Shown piece by piece: positions 1 to 11,281 of a DNA stretch of 20,430 nt; the first letter of the stretch is position 1, and each line of letters opens with the position of its first letter. The position numbers and the translations under genes were made by a program. Source of the stretch: Gracilariopsis chorda (taxonomy: Eukaryota; Rhodophyta; Florideophyceae; Gracilariales; Gracilariaceae); NCBI GenBank assembly GCA_003194525.1, contig NBIV01000788.1, positions 1 through 20,430 of the forward strand, in the 5' to 3' direction. A model generated the notes under the pieces. The model saw nothing but the letters and a program-made list of their open reading frames with translations. It was not told the origin of the DNA and did no database searches.

Positions 1-1144
1 TTTGTATGACTTTGACTCGTGGATATCTCTTGAACACACAGGACGCAGAACTGTTTCTCCCGTTATCTCGTTTTCGAGAGTTTTGGTCCACTTTTCTCTC
101 CAGCGATAAACAAGGCTTGAAGAAGGAACATAAAAGGCCTGAGCTTCCTGGAAATGCACACCACAAACTGTTACAGGTCTGCCTGCTAAATCTGCGCATT
201 TGCATTTTCAGGAGACTCCCAGTGTTTGTTTTGGGAAAAAGCTCTGTTGTCTGCTTCTCTTTTTTCGAAGTAAGTTGTAGATTGGTGCACCCTGCAGCAA
301 CTATTTGGATTATTTACGGAATAATGAGTTCCCTCCGCTCTCCCCTGCCACCTCAACAATTATGAGTTCAGTGCTGAGATTAACTAGTAATAGAAACGCG
401 GCCACGTTGTTAAACCAAATCCTAACGCTGAAAGGGATATACTCTGTATCTAAAACTCTGACCGTGATTTGTGTGTGTGAGGCTTTCTCGCTCACAGTGA
501 TAGAATGCAAAAAACGTTTGCGTAACAGGACCACAGCCCTGTAATGACAACTTGGAAGTACCGAAGGTAGCTTTCTTGTGAACGATTATTTGTGCCAAGA
601 AGATGATGAATTTCTTGGCTCGGTCTGAAAAAAGGTTGACACCTTTCCGCCTTCTCTACCTTCGTGCATTGGGATTGTTAAATTAAACGAAAAGGAAACA
701 CGCGCACAATCACCAAAAGAGACTGGATGCAACTCTGAGCTGTATATTATGCATACATTGATTTCTGAGAGAAGAACAGCGCAGTATGTACAAAACCGCT
801 TTTGCAGCCTCTCCATCTAACTTGCTGATAGTTGTTGGCAGCTCAGGCATCACTGATCATAGTACTGTCTTAGCCATTTTCGGGCCTGTCTGCACTACGA
901 TGAAAGCTCGATGCTGCCTCCTGAGATTACCAAACCTGAACATGGTTAACGTCGATTGTAGTTGTTGGCTTTGATGAACAGTCAAAACGGTTGGATTGCT
1001 TGGTAGATTACCGTTTACATGCTTAGTTGAAAGCAGTAGCCGTTCTCGGGTTGATATGTTCCACGCCTATCCCGACACGCCGGCCCTAGCAGCACCTGAG
1101 CTTTCTCGGTAGGCGACTTTTGTGCACGTTCTAGCAGTGGCGCG

Positions 1145-1389
1145 TCAGCAGTGGCGCGTGAGGATGCTTTTGCTAGCAGAAACATCCCCGCAGGCATAGC
1201 ACACCCAGTCGAACTTCTTTAGTTGAACAGTATCCACATGCCGTGCTACATCACCTTGGGCCCCAAATCGAAGACCACATGCTTGAGGACACTCGACGCG
1301 CCACTCCTTGAGTGTAAAATGCGACCATGACTGTGTAACCCGCTTTGTGGATGAAACCTCTGGTCGCATTTGGACATGCGTACGGTCTG
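1145..1389 (-). pseudogene. Copy 1 of the degenerate C2H2 finger array
   Basis: Fingers 2 and 3 (1145 to about 1305) are identical to the reference, including the stop at 1145-1147 within the 14-bp duplication. Finger 1 (about 1312-1389) has lost one G in the codons between its two cysteines, so it is split between frames in this copy only. Confidence 0.5.
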
Positions 1390-1558
1390 CTTCGCGAGAC
1401 GACGTTGGAACGCCCTCTTTTCCTGGATTTTGCATTCCGTCTCCCATGAATACCTGGCATGCTCCAGCACGGAAGCCTATCCTGATCCTGATCTCGCTCC
1501 CGCTCCCGTGCACCTCGTCGGTTCAGTTTCGACGCTGGTGTTCATCACCCCTGCAACA

Positions 1559-2028
1559 TCACCGCTTAACTTCACGTCTACTGCCCAACGAATGACTGAG
1601 GCTCTTCTTCGTACGGGGTGCAGCACCACGCTCGACGTTTTCAGACGCCGCCCGCTTCCCGTAAGTGTGCGCGCCTCAGACAATTCGTCGCTGCTGCTCC
1701 CCTTCGTTTGTCTCTTCAAAGCCCTCGCGTATCTCTCTGCGTGCTTTTCATCTTGATCTACGCCTAGCAAATTCGAGTCACAGTGGCTTTGAGGCCTCGG
1801 ATCCTCACCAGCGAACTTTTACACTTGCGCTTCCGTCGGTAACGCAGGAATAATATCCGATTGAGGCGTCTGGTTGACAAGTTTAACGCTTGGCTGAAGG
1901 GAAGGGGCCAACTGCAGACACGATGGCGATGGCGACGGAGACAGTGATGCTTGTGCCTGCATCGGTAGCTGTAGCAATGGCGAGAACATCGCTAACGATC
2001 CTTGGGGCTCGAACACTGGCCTCAGCAC
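1559..2028 (-). pseudogene. Copy 1 of the Ser/Pro/Gln-rich minus-strand frame, interrupted
   Basis: Same sequence as 15449-15922. A net three-base loss near 1818-1822 turns the Gln-Val-Tyr-Lys stretch into Gln-Val-stop. One C is missing near 1660, so the basic C-terminal end moves to another frame. Both differences are absent from the copies at 6181, 10808 and 15449. Confidence 0.4.
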
Positions 2029-3970
2029 TGCTTACTTATCAGGTAGTGTGAGAGAAGCAACGTACCCCTCCGCGAATGGTAAATTGTTTTGGGTCATGTA
2101 CTCATGTCAAACCTTTGGGAATGGAACGCCAAGTGGACTGGTGCTCGGGTCTGCTTTCGGGAATTTATCCTTAACGTCAGAAAGGGCTGTAATGGAGCCC
2201 AGCTTTGTAGTCGTAGTCCGATACCTAGTGCTCATGTCAAACACCCGCAACCATGCCCTCGTCGTCACGTGGAGCTCCAAGCTGTATAAATTGGTGCTTT
2301 GGTGCAGGGTAGAGTGTAGTTCGGTTTTTTGGGGTTACCTCCTATTTTAATCAGATGGAGCTGGATCTACTGCTACTTATAGTGCTTTAGACCGAGTCTA
2401 CGTAATCGCTCCACTATGTTTCACATCGTGCTTGGGGGTGGAATTCTTCTTTGTAGAACTCCACTCGTGGTTCACTTGACCGTGTGGCAGTCTGGTAAGC
2501 GACGACTAGACCCTAAAGTCCGACCAAACTGCCTCCACAATGTCATGGGCCACAATGTCCGAGTTGAAAAGCCACGCATTTGCGCCCACCAGGATATCTA
2601 ACTATCTTGGTGTTTGCTTTCTACAGCACAAGCGACACTTTCTGAGATGTCGCTTGGGTGATGAAGCTTCACGTGCCTTAGACCCCGCCCGACAAAACGT
2701 CCCTCGCCGTGCTGTAAGTGAATACGCTCTGATGCTTCTGACCGTGTCTTCAGTCCCTCTTCCACAATACCTGTGGAGAAGCCACGGCGTACCTCAAAAC
2801 ATTCGTCAACAGCCTCTACCCTATCGCTTCGCATATATAGCGTGCCATTAAATATCTATTGGTATGAATGGAAGTCAGTGTACGAACTTGCGATGTCGTA
2901 GCACCCCAACGCACACACCCACCACTTCGGAAAGAAGAGCAACCCTTTTTCTGCCCCAATGTACATGCGACAATTCAACCATCCGATTTACCAATACAAT
3001 GTGGTAAAACCCAGTAGCAACATAGCAAGCCCAGAAATCTTGTATGCAACACATATATATACTGTGAAGGCTTTACTGTTGCTTGAACATATTACCAACA
3101 ACGGTGGCTGTAGGTCTAAAATGAAAAAAAAAAAGAGCGCAGGCAAGGATCTCGAACTGCCAGTATTCCATTCTACAGATTCGTATGTTGAACAAAAGTC
3201 ACGCATTGCTCATGGTGTTCGGTGGCTAATGCCGTGCTACCAAGCGAAAACATGCCTCTCCAGTCAAATCGATAGGACTTCGTCAAACAACAACCCACGC
3301 GTAGTTAGTACAGACGTCACTGCCTTCAGGTCACTGAGCAGTTCCGTGTCAAAGCAGAGATTCGTGGAGTCACGTTGATTTGGAAAAGGCCATTTGGGCT
3401 TTCCAATTCCGTCATCGTGGCGCTTTCATCGTATGGGTTCGTCCTATTCCACCACATCCCTTTGTCTTTCAATTCATGCAGTAGCAGTTTCATCCTCTTC
3501 TATGTACCGACAGAAAGCGCAGTCACGTTGCCCACAGCGGTAGCGTTTCAGTTTCTAATTCTCTCCAGAGAATTTCGCCAGCTCTATCGTGTCAGTTCGC
3601 GTACGCCATACACACTATGCTAGAACCAATTCGCGTTTACTGTTTAAAACTACATTCGCTTCTAATTGCTTTCATGTGAAGATATCGTGGCCATGGTTGT
3701 GAGCCCCGTTTCTAGATATGACCGCAACAACCTGTTGCAGAGCGTGACACTACTCAATTGTACCCAATGCATCACTCTGTCTTCTTCAGTACGAGATGGG
3801 AGAATACAATTCGGAAGAGAAGGGTTCAAAGTGCTCGCATGAGCAGCATAAAAGAGTAGTCCCGGACTCCAAAGTCGTCATCCAACCTCTCTCACCACCC
3901 AACACGTCAGCATCTATTGACGATTTACTTTTCAGCTTCTCAACTTCTTCTTTCCGCTTTTGTATCTGCA

Positions 3971-4392
3971 ATGAGATTCGTGCAGTACGTTTTTTATTGA
4001 TCGCGCTGGGGACGTTTTTATGACGAACCCGAATGTGCCGTTCGGAACGGTGGCCGCTATAGCGGAGAGGCTCGGGTACCGGGCCATTCCTTTAGGAGTG
4101 GTTGGAGAGGAACAACACCTCGACAACGGTGGACCCGCAGAAGCCTGCGCCGAGGAAGGGGGGAAAGTTGGCATTAAGCGGCATCCAAAGGGCCCTTTTC
4201 AATGTGAGAGGCCTGCGGAAGATTTTCTACGACATGGGGCTCGAAGTCGTGAAAATATCTCTGCGCGGCCGGAGGGGCCCGGAGGACTCAAACTCGGCCG
4301 AGGTGACGCTCTGTAGCCCCGAACAGGCGTCTACCGCTCTGAAGAGCGCCGACTGGTTTGCCTCCATCGGCATTACCATCAAAGCGGCGTAA
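3971..4392 (+). pseudogene. Copy 1 of the 140-residue RRM-like ORF, frameshifted as read
   Basis: Same sequence as the reference ORF at 17862-18284, but interrupted. The T-run after codon 7 has six bases, which brings an early stop into the first frame. Two bases are missing near 4094, so the frame beginning at Met17 (4020) leaves the family sequence after residue Leu41. The rest of the protein continues in another frame from about 4102 to the TAA at 4390-4392. Both changes fall where other copies differ, so they are more likely sequencing errors than genuine lesions. Confidence 0.55.
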
Positions 4393-5766
4393 CAGCCAAG
4401 CTTTGTTTTCCCCCCTGAGGCGCTTTAGAACGATAGATGTTGTAAACTTTGAATTTGTGTGAATTTCTGTGCTTGTGTGCCATTCTAAAGTTTCTTTGAT
4501 ATTGTACACTGAACTTCTGTACTTGTTTGCGAGGTTTAGTGATCTACGAACATTAGCGCTCGGTACTCTACAAACGTTCGACTGAGTTTGTCTGTAGATG
4601 TGCGTTTTTGTGTTCATTTCATTTTGTATGACTTTGACTCGTGGATATCTCTTGAACACACAGGACGCAGAACTGTTTCTCCCGTTATCTCGTTTTCGAG
4701 AGTTTTGGTCCACTTTTCTCTCCAGCGATAAACAAGGCTTGAAGAAGGAACATAAAGAGGCCTGAGCTTCCTGGAAATGCACACCACAAACTGTTACAGG
4801 TCTGCCTGCTAAATCTGCGCATTTGCATTTTCAGGAGACTCCCAGTGTTTGTTTTGGGAAAAAGCTCTGTTGTCTGCTTCTCTTTTTTCGAAGTAAGTTG
4901 TAGATTGGTGCACCCTGCAGCAACTATTTGGATTATTTACGGAATAATGAGTTCCCTCCGCTCTCCCCTGCCACCCTCAACAATTATGAGTTCAGTGCTG
5001 AGATTAACTAGTAATAGAAACGCGGCCCACGTTGTTAAACCAAATCCTAACGCTGAAAGGGATATACTCTGTATCTAAAACTCTGACCGTGTGTGTGTGT
5101 GAGGCTTTCTCGCTCACAGTGATAGAATGCAAAAAACGTTTGCGTAACAGGACCACAGCCCTGTAATGACAACTTGGAAGTACCGAAGGTAGCTTTCTTG
5201 TGAACGATTATTTGTGCCAAGAAGATGATGAATTTCTTGGCTCGGTCTGAAAAAAGGTTGACACCTTTCCGCCTTCTCTACCTTCGTGCATTGGGATTGT
5301 TAAATTAAACGAAAAGGAAACACGCGCACAATCACCAAAAGAGACTGGATGCAACTCTGAGCTGTATATTATGCATACATTGATTTCTGAGAGAAGAACA
5401 GCGCAGTATGTACAAAACCGCTTCTTGCAGCCTCTCCATCTAACTTGCTGATAGTTGTTGGCAGCTCAGGCATCACTGATCATAGTACTGTCTTAGCCAT
5501 TTTCGGGCCTGTCTGCACTACGATGAAAGCTCGATGCTGCCTCCTGAGATTACCAAACCTGAACATGGTTAACGTCGATTGTAGTGTTGCTTTGATGAAC
5601 AGTCAAAACGGTTGGATTGCTTGGTAGATTACCGTTTACATGCTTAGTTGAAAGCAGTAGCCGTTCTCGGGTTGATATGTTCCACCGCCTATCCCGACAC
5701 GCCGGCCCTAGCAGCACCTGAGCTTTCTCGGTAGGCGACTTTTGTGCACGTTCTAGCAGTGGCGCG

Positions 5767-6012
5767 TCAGCAGTGGCGCGTGAGGATGCTTTTGCTAGCA
5801 GAAACATCCCCGCAGGCATAGCACACCCAGTCGAACTTCTTTAGTTGAACAGTATCCACATGCCGTGCTACATCACCTTGGGCCCCAAATCGAAGACCAC
5901 ATGCTTGAGGACACTCGACGCGCCACTCCTTGAGTGTAAAATGCGACCATGACTGTGTAACCCGCTTTGTGGATGAAACCTCTGGTCGCATTTGGGACAT
6001 GCGTACGGTCTG
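5767..6012 (-). pseudogene. Copy 2 of the degenerate C2H2 finger array
   Basis: All three fingers are present, with the same frame break between fingers 1 and 2 and the same stop after finger 3. A T is missing near 6029, upstream of finger 1, which alters the frame leading into it. The fingers themselves match the reference. Confidence 0.55.
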
Positions 6013-6180
6013 CTTCGCGAGACGACGTGGAACGCCCTCTTTTCCTGGATTTTGCATTCCGTCTCCCATGAATACCTGGCATGCTCCAGCACGGAAGCCT
6101 ATCCTGATCCTGATCTCGCTCCCGCTCCCGTGCACCTCGTCGGTTCAGTTTCGACGCTGGTGTTCATCACCCCTGCAACA

Positions 6181-6654
6181 TCACCGCTTAACTTCACGTC
6201 TACTGCCCAACGAATGACTGAGGCTCTTCTTCGTACGGGGTGCAGCACCACGCTCGACGTTTTCAGACGCCGCCCGCTTCCCCGTAAGTGTGCGCGCCTC
6301 AGACAATTCGTCGCTGCTGCTCCCCTTCGTTTGTCTCTTCAAAGCCCTCGCGTATCTCTCTGCGTGCTTTTCATCTTGATCTACGCCTAGCAAATTCGAG
6401 TCACAGTGGCTTTGAGGCCTCGGATCCTCACCAGCGAACTTCTTATACACTTGCGCTTCCGTCGGTAACGCAGGAATAATATCCGATTGAGGCGTCTGGT
6501 TGACAAGTTTAACGCTTGGCTGAAGGGAAGGGGCCAACTGCAGACACGATGGCGATGGCGACGGAGACAGTGATGCTTGTGCCTGCATCGGTAGCTGTAG
6601 CAATGGCGAGAACATCGCTAACGATCCTTGGGGCTCGAACACTGGCCTCAGCAC
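6181..6654 (-). CDS. Copy 2 of the Ser/Pro/Gln-rich minus-strand frame, open
   Basis: Open for 157 codons and identical in protein sequence to the frame at 15449-15922, from the GTG at 6652-6654 to the stop at 6181-6183. The first ATG is residue 14 (at 6615). That two independently read copies agree over the full length shows the open frame is a property of the unit, not an accident of errors in one copy. Confidence 0.4.
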   Translation of the reverse strand: MLRPVFEPQGSLAMFSPLLQLPMQAQASLSPSPSPSCLQLAPSLQPSVKLVNQTPQSDIIPALPTEAQVYKKFAGEDPRPQSHCDSNLLGVDQDEKHAERYARALKRQTKGSSSDELSEARTLTGKRAASENVERGAAPRTKKSLSHSLGSRREVKR

Positions 6655-8579
6655 TGCTTACTTATCAGGTAGTGTGAGAGAAGCAACGTACCCCTCCGCG
6701 AATGGTAAATTGTTTTGGGTCATGTACTCATGTCAAACCTTTGGGAATGGAACGCCAAGTGGACTGGTGCTCGGGTCTGCTTTCGGAATTTATCCTTAAC
6801 GTCAGAAAGGGCTGTAATGGAGCCCAGCTTTGTAGTCGTAGTCCGATACCTAGTGCTCATGTCAAAACACCCGCAACCATGCCCTCGTCGTCACGTGGAG
6901 CTCCAAGCTGTATAAATTGGTGCTTTGGTGCAGGTAGAGTGTAGTTCGGTTTTTGGGGTTACCTCCTATTTTAATCAGATGGAGCTGGATCTACTGCTAC
7001 TTATAGTGCTTTAGACCGAGTCTACGTAATCGCTCCACTATGTTTCACATCGTGCTTGGGGGTGGAATTCTTCTTTGTAGAACTCCACTCGTGGTTCACT
7101 TGACCGTGTGGCAGTCTGGTAAGCGACGACTAGACCCTAAAGTCCGACCAAACTGCCTCCACAATGTCATGGGCCACAATGTCCGAGTTGAAAAGCCACG
7201 CATTTGCGCCCACCAGGATATCTAACTATCTTGGTGTTTGCTTTCTACAGCACAAGCGACACTTTCTGAGATGTCGCTTGGGTGATGAAGCTTCACGTGC
7301 CTTAGACCCCGCCCGACAAAACGTCCCTCGCCGTGCTGTAAGTGAATACGCTCTGATGCTTCTGACCGTGTCTTCAGTCCCTCTTCACAATACCTGTGGA
7401 GAAGCCACGGCGTACCTCAAAACATTCGTCAACAGCCTCTACCCTATCGCTTCGCATATATAGCGTGCCATTAAATATCTATTGGTATGAATGGAAGTCA
7501 GTGTACGAACTTGCGATGTGTAGACCCCAACGCACACACCCACCACTTCGGAAAGAAGAGCAACCCTTTTTCTGCCCCAATGTACATGACAATTCAACCA
7601 TCCGATTTTACCAATACAATGTGGTAAAACCCAGTAGAACATAGCAAGCCCAGAAATCTTGTATGAAACACACATATATATACTGTGAGGCTTTACATGT
7701 TGCTTGAACATATTACCAACAACGGTGCTGTAGGTCTAAAATGAAAAAAAAAGAAGCGCAGGCAAGGATCTCGAACTGCCAGTATTCCATTCTACAGATT
7801 CGTATGTTGAACAAAAGTCCGCATTGCTCATGGTGTTCGGTTGGCTAATGCCGTACACAAGCGAAAACATGCCTCTCAGTCAAATCGATAGGACTTCGTC
7901 AAAACAACAACCCACGCGTAGTTAGTACATGACGTCACTGCCTTCAGGTCACTGAGCATTCCGTGTCAAAGCAGAGATTCTGGAGTCACGTTGATTTGGA
8001 AAAGGCCATTTGGGCTTTCCAATTCCGTTCATCGTGGCGCTTTCATCGATGGGTTCGTCTATGTCCACCACATCCCTTTTGTCTTTCAATTCAATGCAGT
8101 AGCAGTTTCATCCTCTTCTATGTACCGACAGAAAGCGCAGTCACGTTGCCACAGCGGTAGCGTTTCAGTTTCTAATCTCTCCAGAGAATTTCGCCAGTCT
8201 ATCGTGTCAGTTCGCGTACGCCATACACTATGCTAGAACCAATTCGCGTTTACTGTTTAAAACTACATTCGCTTCTAATTGCTTTCATGTGAAGATATGT
8301 GGCCATGGTTGTGAGCCCCGTTTCTAGATATGACCGCAACAACCTGTTGCAGAGCGTGACACTACTCAATTGTACCAATGCATCACTCTGTCTTCTTCAG
8401 TACGAGATGGGAGAATACAATTCGGAAGAGAAGGTTCAAAGTGCTCGCATGAGCAGCATAAAAGAGTAGTCCCGGACTCCAAAGTCGTCATCCAACCTCT
8501 CTCACCACCCAACACGTCAGATCTATTGACGATTTACTTTTCAGCTTCTCAACTTCTTCTTTCCGCTTTTGTATCTGCA

Positions 8580-9001
8580 ATGAGATTCGTGCAGTACGTT
8601 TTTTATTGATCGCGCTGGGGACGTTTTTATGACGAACCCGAATGTGCCGTTCGGAACGGTGGCCGCTATAGCGAGAGGCTCGCGGTACCGGGCCATTCCT
8701 TTACAGGAGTGGTTGGAGAGGAACAACACCTCGACAACGGTTGGACCCGCAGAAGCCTGCGCCGAGGAAGGGGAAAGTTGCATTAAGCGGCATCCAAAGG
8801 GCCCTTTTCAATGTGAGAGGCCTGCGGAAGATTTTCTACGACATGGGGCTCGAAGTCGTGAAAATATCTCTGCGCGGCCGGAGGGGCCCGGAGGACTCAA
8901 ACTCGCCCGAGGTGACGCTCTGTAGCCCCGAACAGGCGTCTACCGCTCTGAAGAGCGCCGACTGGTTTGCCTCCATCGGCATTACCATCAAAGCGGCGTA
9001 A
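8580..9001 (+). pseudogene. Copy 2 of the 140-residue RRM-like ORF, frameshifted as read
   Basis: Equivalent of the reference ORF at 17862-18284. It has six bases in the T-run near 8600, indels near 8674, 8686 and 8741, and lost G bases in the G-run near 8770 and near 8780. The C-terminal part from about 8790 to the TAA at 8999-9001 is in one frame. One apparent substitution changes an Ala codon to Pro near 8906. The clustering with other errors in this part of the copy suggests poor consensus quality. Confidence 0.5.
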
Positions 9002-10393
9002 CAGCCAAGCTTTGTTTTCCCCCCTGAGGCGCTTTAGAACGATAGATGTTGTAAACTTTGAATTTGTGTGAATTTCTGTGCTTGTGTGCCATTCTAAAGT
9101 TTTCTTTGATATTGTACACTGAACTTCTGTACTTGTTTGCGAGTTTAGTGATCTACGAACATTAGCGCTCGGTACTCTACAAACGTTCGACTGAGTTTGT
9201 CTGTTAGAATGTGCGGTTTTTGTGTTCATTTCATTTTGTATGACTTTGACTCGTGGATATCTCTTGAACACACAGGACGCCAGAACTGTTTCTCCCGTTA
9301 TCCTCGTTTTCGAGAGTTTTGGTCCACTTTTCTCTCCAGCGATAAACAAGGCTTGAAGAAGGAACATAAAGAGGCCTGAGCTTCCTGGAAATGCACACCA
9401 CAAACTGTTACAGGTCTGCCTGCTAAATCTGCGCATTTGCATTTTCAGGAGACTCCAGTGTTTGTTTTTGGGAAAAAGCTCTTGTTGTCTGCTTCTCTTT
9501 TTTCGAAGTAAGTTGTAGATTTGGTGCACCCTGCAGCAACTATTTGGATTATTTACGGAATAATGAGTTCCTCCGCTCTCCCTGCCACCCTCAAACAATT
9601 ATGAGTTCAGTGCTGAGATTAACTAGTAATAGAAACGCGGCCCACGTTGTTTTAAACCAAATCCTAACGCTGAAAGGGATATACTCTGTATCTAAAACTC
9701 TGACCGTGATTGTGTGTGTGAGGCTTTCTCGCTCACAGTGATAGAATGCAAAAAACGTTTGCGTAACAGGACCACAGCCCTGTAATGACAACTTGGAAGT
9801 ACCGAAGGTAGCTTTCTTTGTGAACGATTATTTGTGCCAAGAAGATGATGAATTTCTTGGCTCGGTCTGAAAAAAGGTTGACACCTTTCCGCCTTCTCTA
9901 CCTTCGTGCATTGGGATTGTTAAATTAAACGAAAGGAAACACGCGCACAATCACCAAAAGAGACTGGATGCAACTCTGAGCTGTATATTATGCATACATT
10001 GATTTCTGAGAGAAGAACAGCGCAGTATGTACAAAACCGCTTCTTGCAGCTCTCCATCTAACTTGCTGATAGTTGTTGGGCAGCTCAGGCATCACTGATC
10101 ATTAGTTACTGTCTTAGCCATTTTCGGGCCTGTCTGCACTACGATGAAAGCTCGATGCTGCCTCCTGAGATTACCAAACCTGAACATGGTTAACGTCGAT
10201 TGTAGTTGTTGGCTTTGATGAAACAGTCAAAACGGTTGGATTGCTTGGTAGATTACCGTTTACATGCTTAGTTGAAAGCAGTAGTAGCCGTTCTCGGGTT
10301 GATATGTTCCACCGCCTATCCCGACACGCCGGCCCTAGCAGCACCTGAGCTTTCTCGGTAGGCGACTTTTGTGCACGTTCTAGCAGTGGCGCG

Positions 10394-10636
10394 TCAGCAG
10401 TGGCGCGTGAGGATGCTTTTGCTAGCAGAAACATCCCCGCAGGCATAGCACACCCAGTCGAACTTTTAGTTGAACAGTATCCACATGCCGTGCTACATCA
10501 CTTGGGCCCCAAATCGAAGACCACATGCTTGAGGACACTCGACGCGCCACTCCTTGAGTGTAAAATGCGACCATGACTGTGTGTAACCCGCTTTGTGGAT
10601 GAAACCTCTTGGTCGCATTTGGGACATGCGTACGGT
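10394..10636 (-). pseudogene. Copy 3 of the degenerate C2H2 finger array, with added indels
   Basis: The finger motifs are recognisable but carry extra changes: a lost base near 10501 in finger 2, a two-base gain near 10582 and a gained base near 10610 in finger 1, and losses and gains just upstream near 10674, 10704 and 10756. The stop at 10394-10396 within the duplicated 14-bp stretch is the same as in the other copies. Confidence 0.45.
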
Positions 10637-10807
10637 CTGCTTCGCGAGACGACGTTGGAACGCCCTCTTTTTCCTGGATTTTGCATTCCGTCTCCCATGA
10701 ATACTGGCATGCTCCAGCACGGAAGCCTATCCTGATCCTGATCTCGCTCCCGCTCCGTGCACCTCGTCGGTTCAGTTTCGACGCTGGTGTTCATCACCCC
10801 TGCAACA

Positions 10808-11281
10808 TCACCGCTTAACTTCACGTCTACTGCCCAACGAATGACTGAGGCTCTTCTTCGTACGGGGTGCAGCACCACGCTCGACGTTTTCAGACGCCGC
10901 CCGCTTCCCCGTAAGTGTGCGCGCCTCAGACAATTCGTCGCTGCTGCTCCCCTTCGTTTGTCTCTTCAAAGCCCTCGCGTATCTCTCTGCGTGCTTTTCA
11001 TCTTGATCTACGCCTAGCAAATTCGAGTCACAGTGGCTTTTGAGGCTCGGATCCTCACCAGCGAACTTCTTATACACTTGCGCTTCCGTCGGTAACGCAG
11101 GAATAATATCCGATTGAGGCGTCTGGTTGACAAGTTTAACGCTTGGCTGAAGGGAAGGGGCCAACTGCAGACACCGATGGCGATGGCGACGGAGACAGTG
11201 ATGCTTGTGCCTGCTCGGTAGCTGTAGCAATGGCGAGAACATCGCTAACGATCCTTGGGGCTCGAACACTGGCCTCAGCAC
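10808..11281 (-). CDS. Copy 3 of the Ser/Pro/Gln-rich minus-strand frame, open with locally shifted stretches
   Basis: Same length as the reference frame, but two pairs of compensating indels change short stretches. An extra C near 11175 and a lost A near 11215 replace the SPSPSPS region with a His/Arg-rich stretch. An extra T near 11040 and a lost C near 11047 change Arg-Pro-Gln to Ser-Leu-Lys. These are best read as sequencing errors, and the reference protein should be preferred. Confidence 0.35.
   Translation of the reverse strand: MLRPVFEPQGSLAMFSPLLQLPSRHKHHCLRRHRHRCLQLAPSLQPSVKLVNQTPQSDIIPALPTEAQVYKKFAGEDPSLKSHCDSNLLGVDQDEKHAERYARALKRQTKGSSSDELSEARTLTGKRAASENVERGAAPRTKKSLSHSLGSRREVKR

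Larger units (their letters stand above)
1..4622 (+). repeat. Tandem macrosatellite unit, copy 1
   Basis: This is the first complete 4622-bp unit. Its first bases (tttgtatgactttgactcg) recur at 4623, 9235, 13880 and 18516, and everything between recurs in the same order and orientation. The phase start is arbitrary because the window opens inside, or at the edge of, the array. Compared with the reference copy it has scattered small indels, such as a missing base in the first zinc finger near 1373, a three-base loss near 1820 that creates an in-frame stop in the minus-strand ORF, and a two-base loss near 4094 in the plus-strand ORF. I found no clear substitution. Confidence 0.97.
4623..9234 (+). 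repeat. Tandem macrosatellite unit, copy 2
   Basis: Second complete unit, 4612 bp, joined seamlessly to copies 1 and 3. The first two thirds follow the reference closely. From about 7500 to 8800 single-base losses and gains become frequent (for example near 7520, 7590, 7640, 7850, 7910, 8040 and 8680). Two positions, near 7665 and 8906, look like substitutions, but each could be a deletion plus an insertion. Homopolymers and short repeats carry many of the changes, as expected of uncorrected long reads. Confidence 0.97.

Noticed and set aside
4288..4782. A 164-codon minus-strand frame across the unit junction
   Set aside because: It depends on indels specific to copy 1, overlaps the RRM-like ORF antisense, and is not open in the reference copy.
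8897..9598. The longest open frame in the window (233 codons, minus strand)
   Set aside because: It exists only in copy 2/3, where single-base indels are dense. The same DNA in the reference copy (18180-18675) is broken into short pieces, and its lower part is antisense to the RRM-like ORF.
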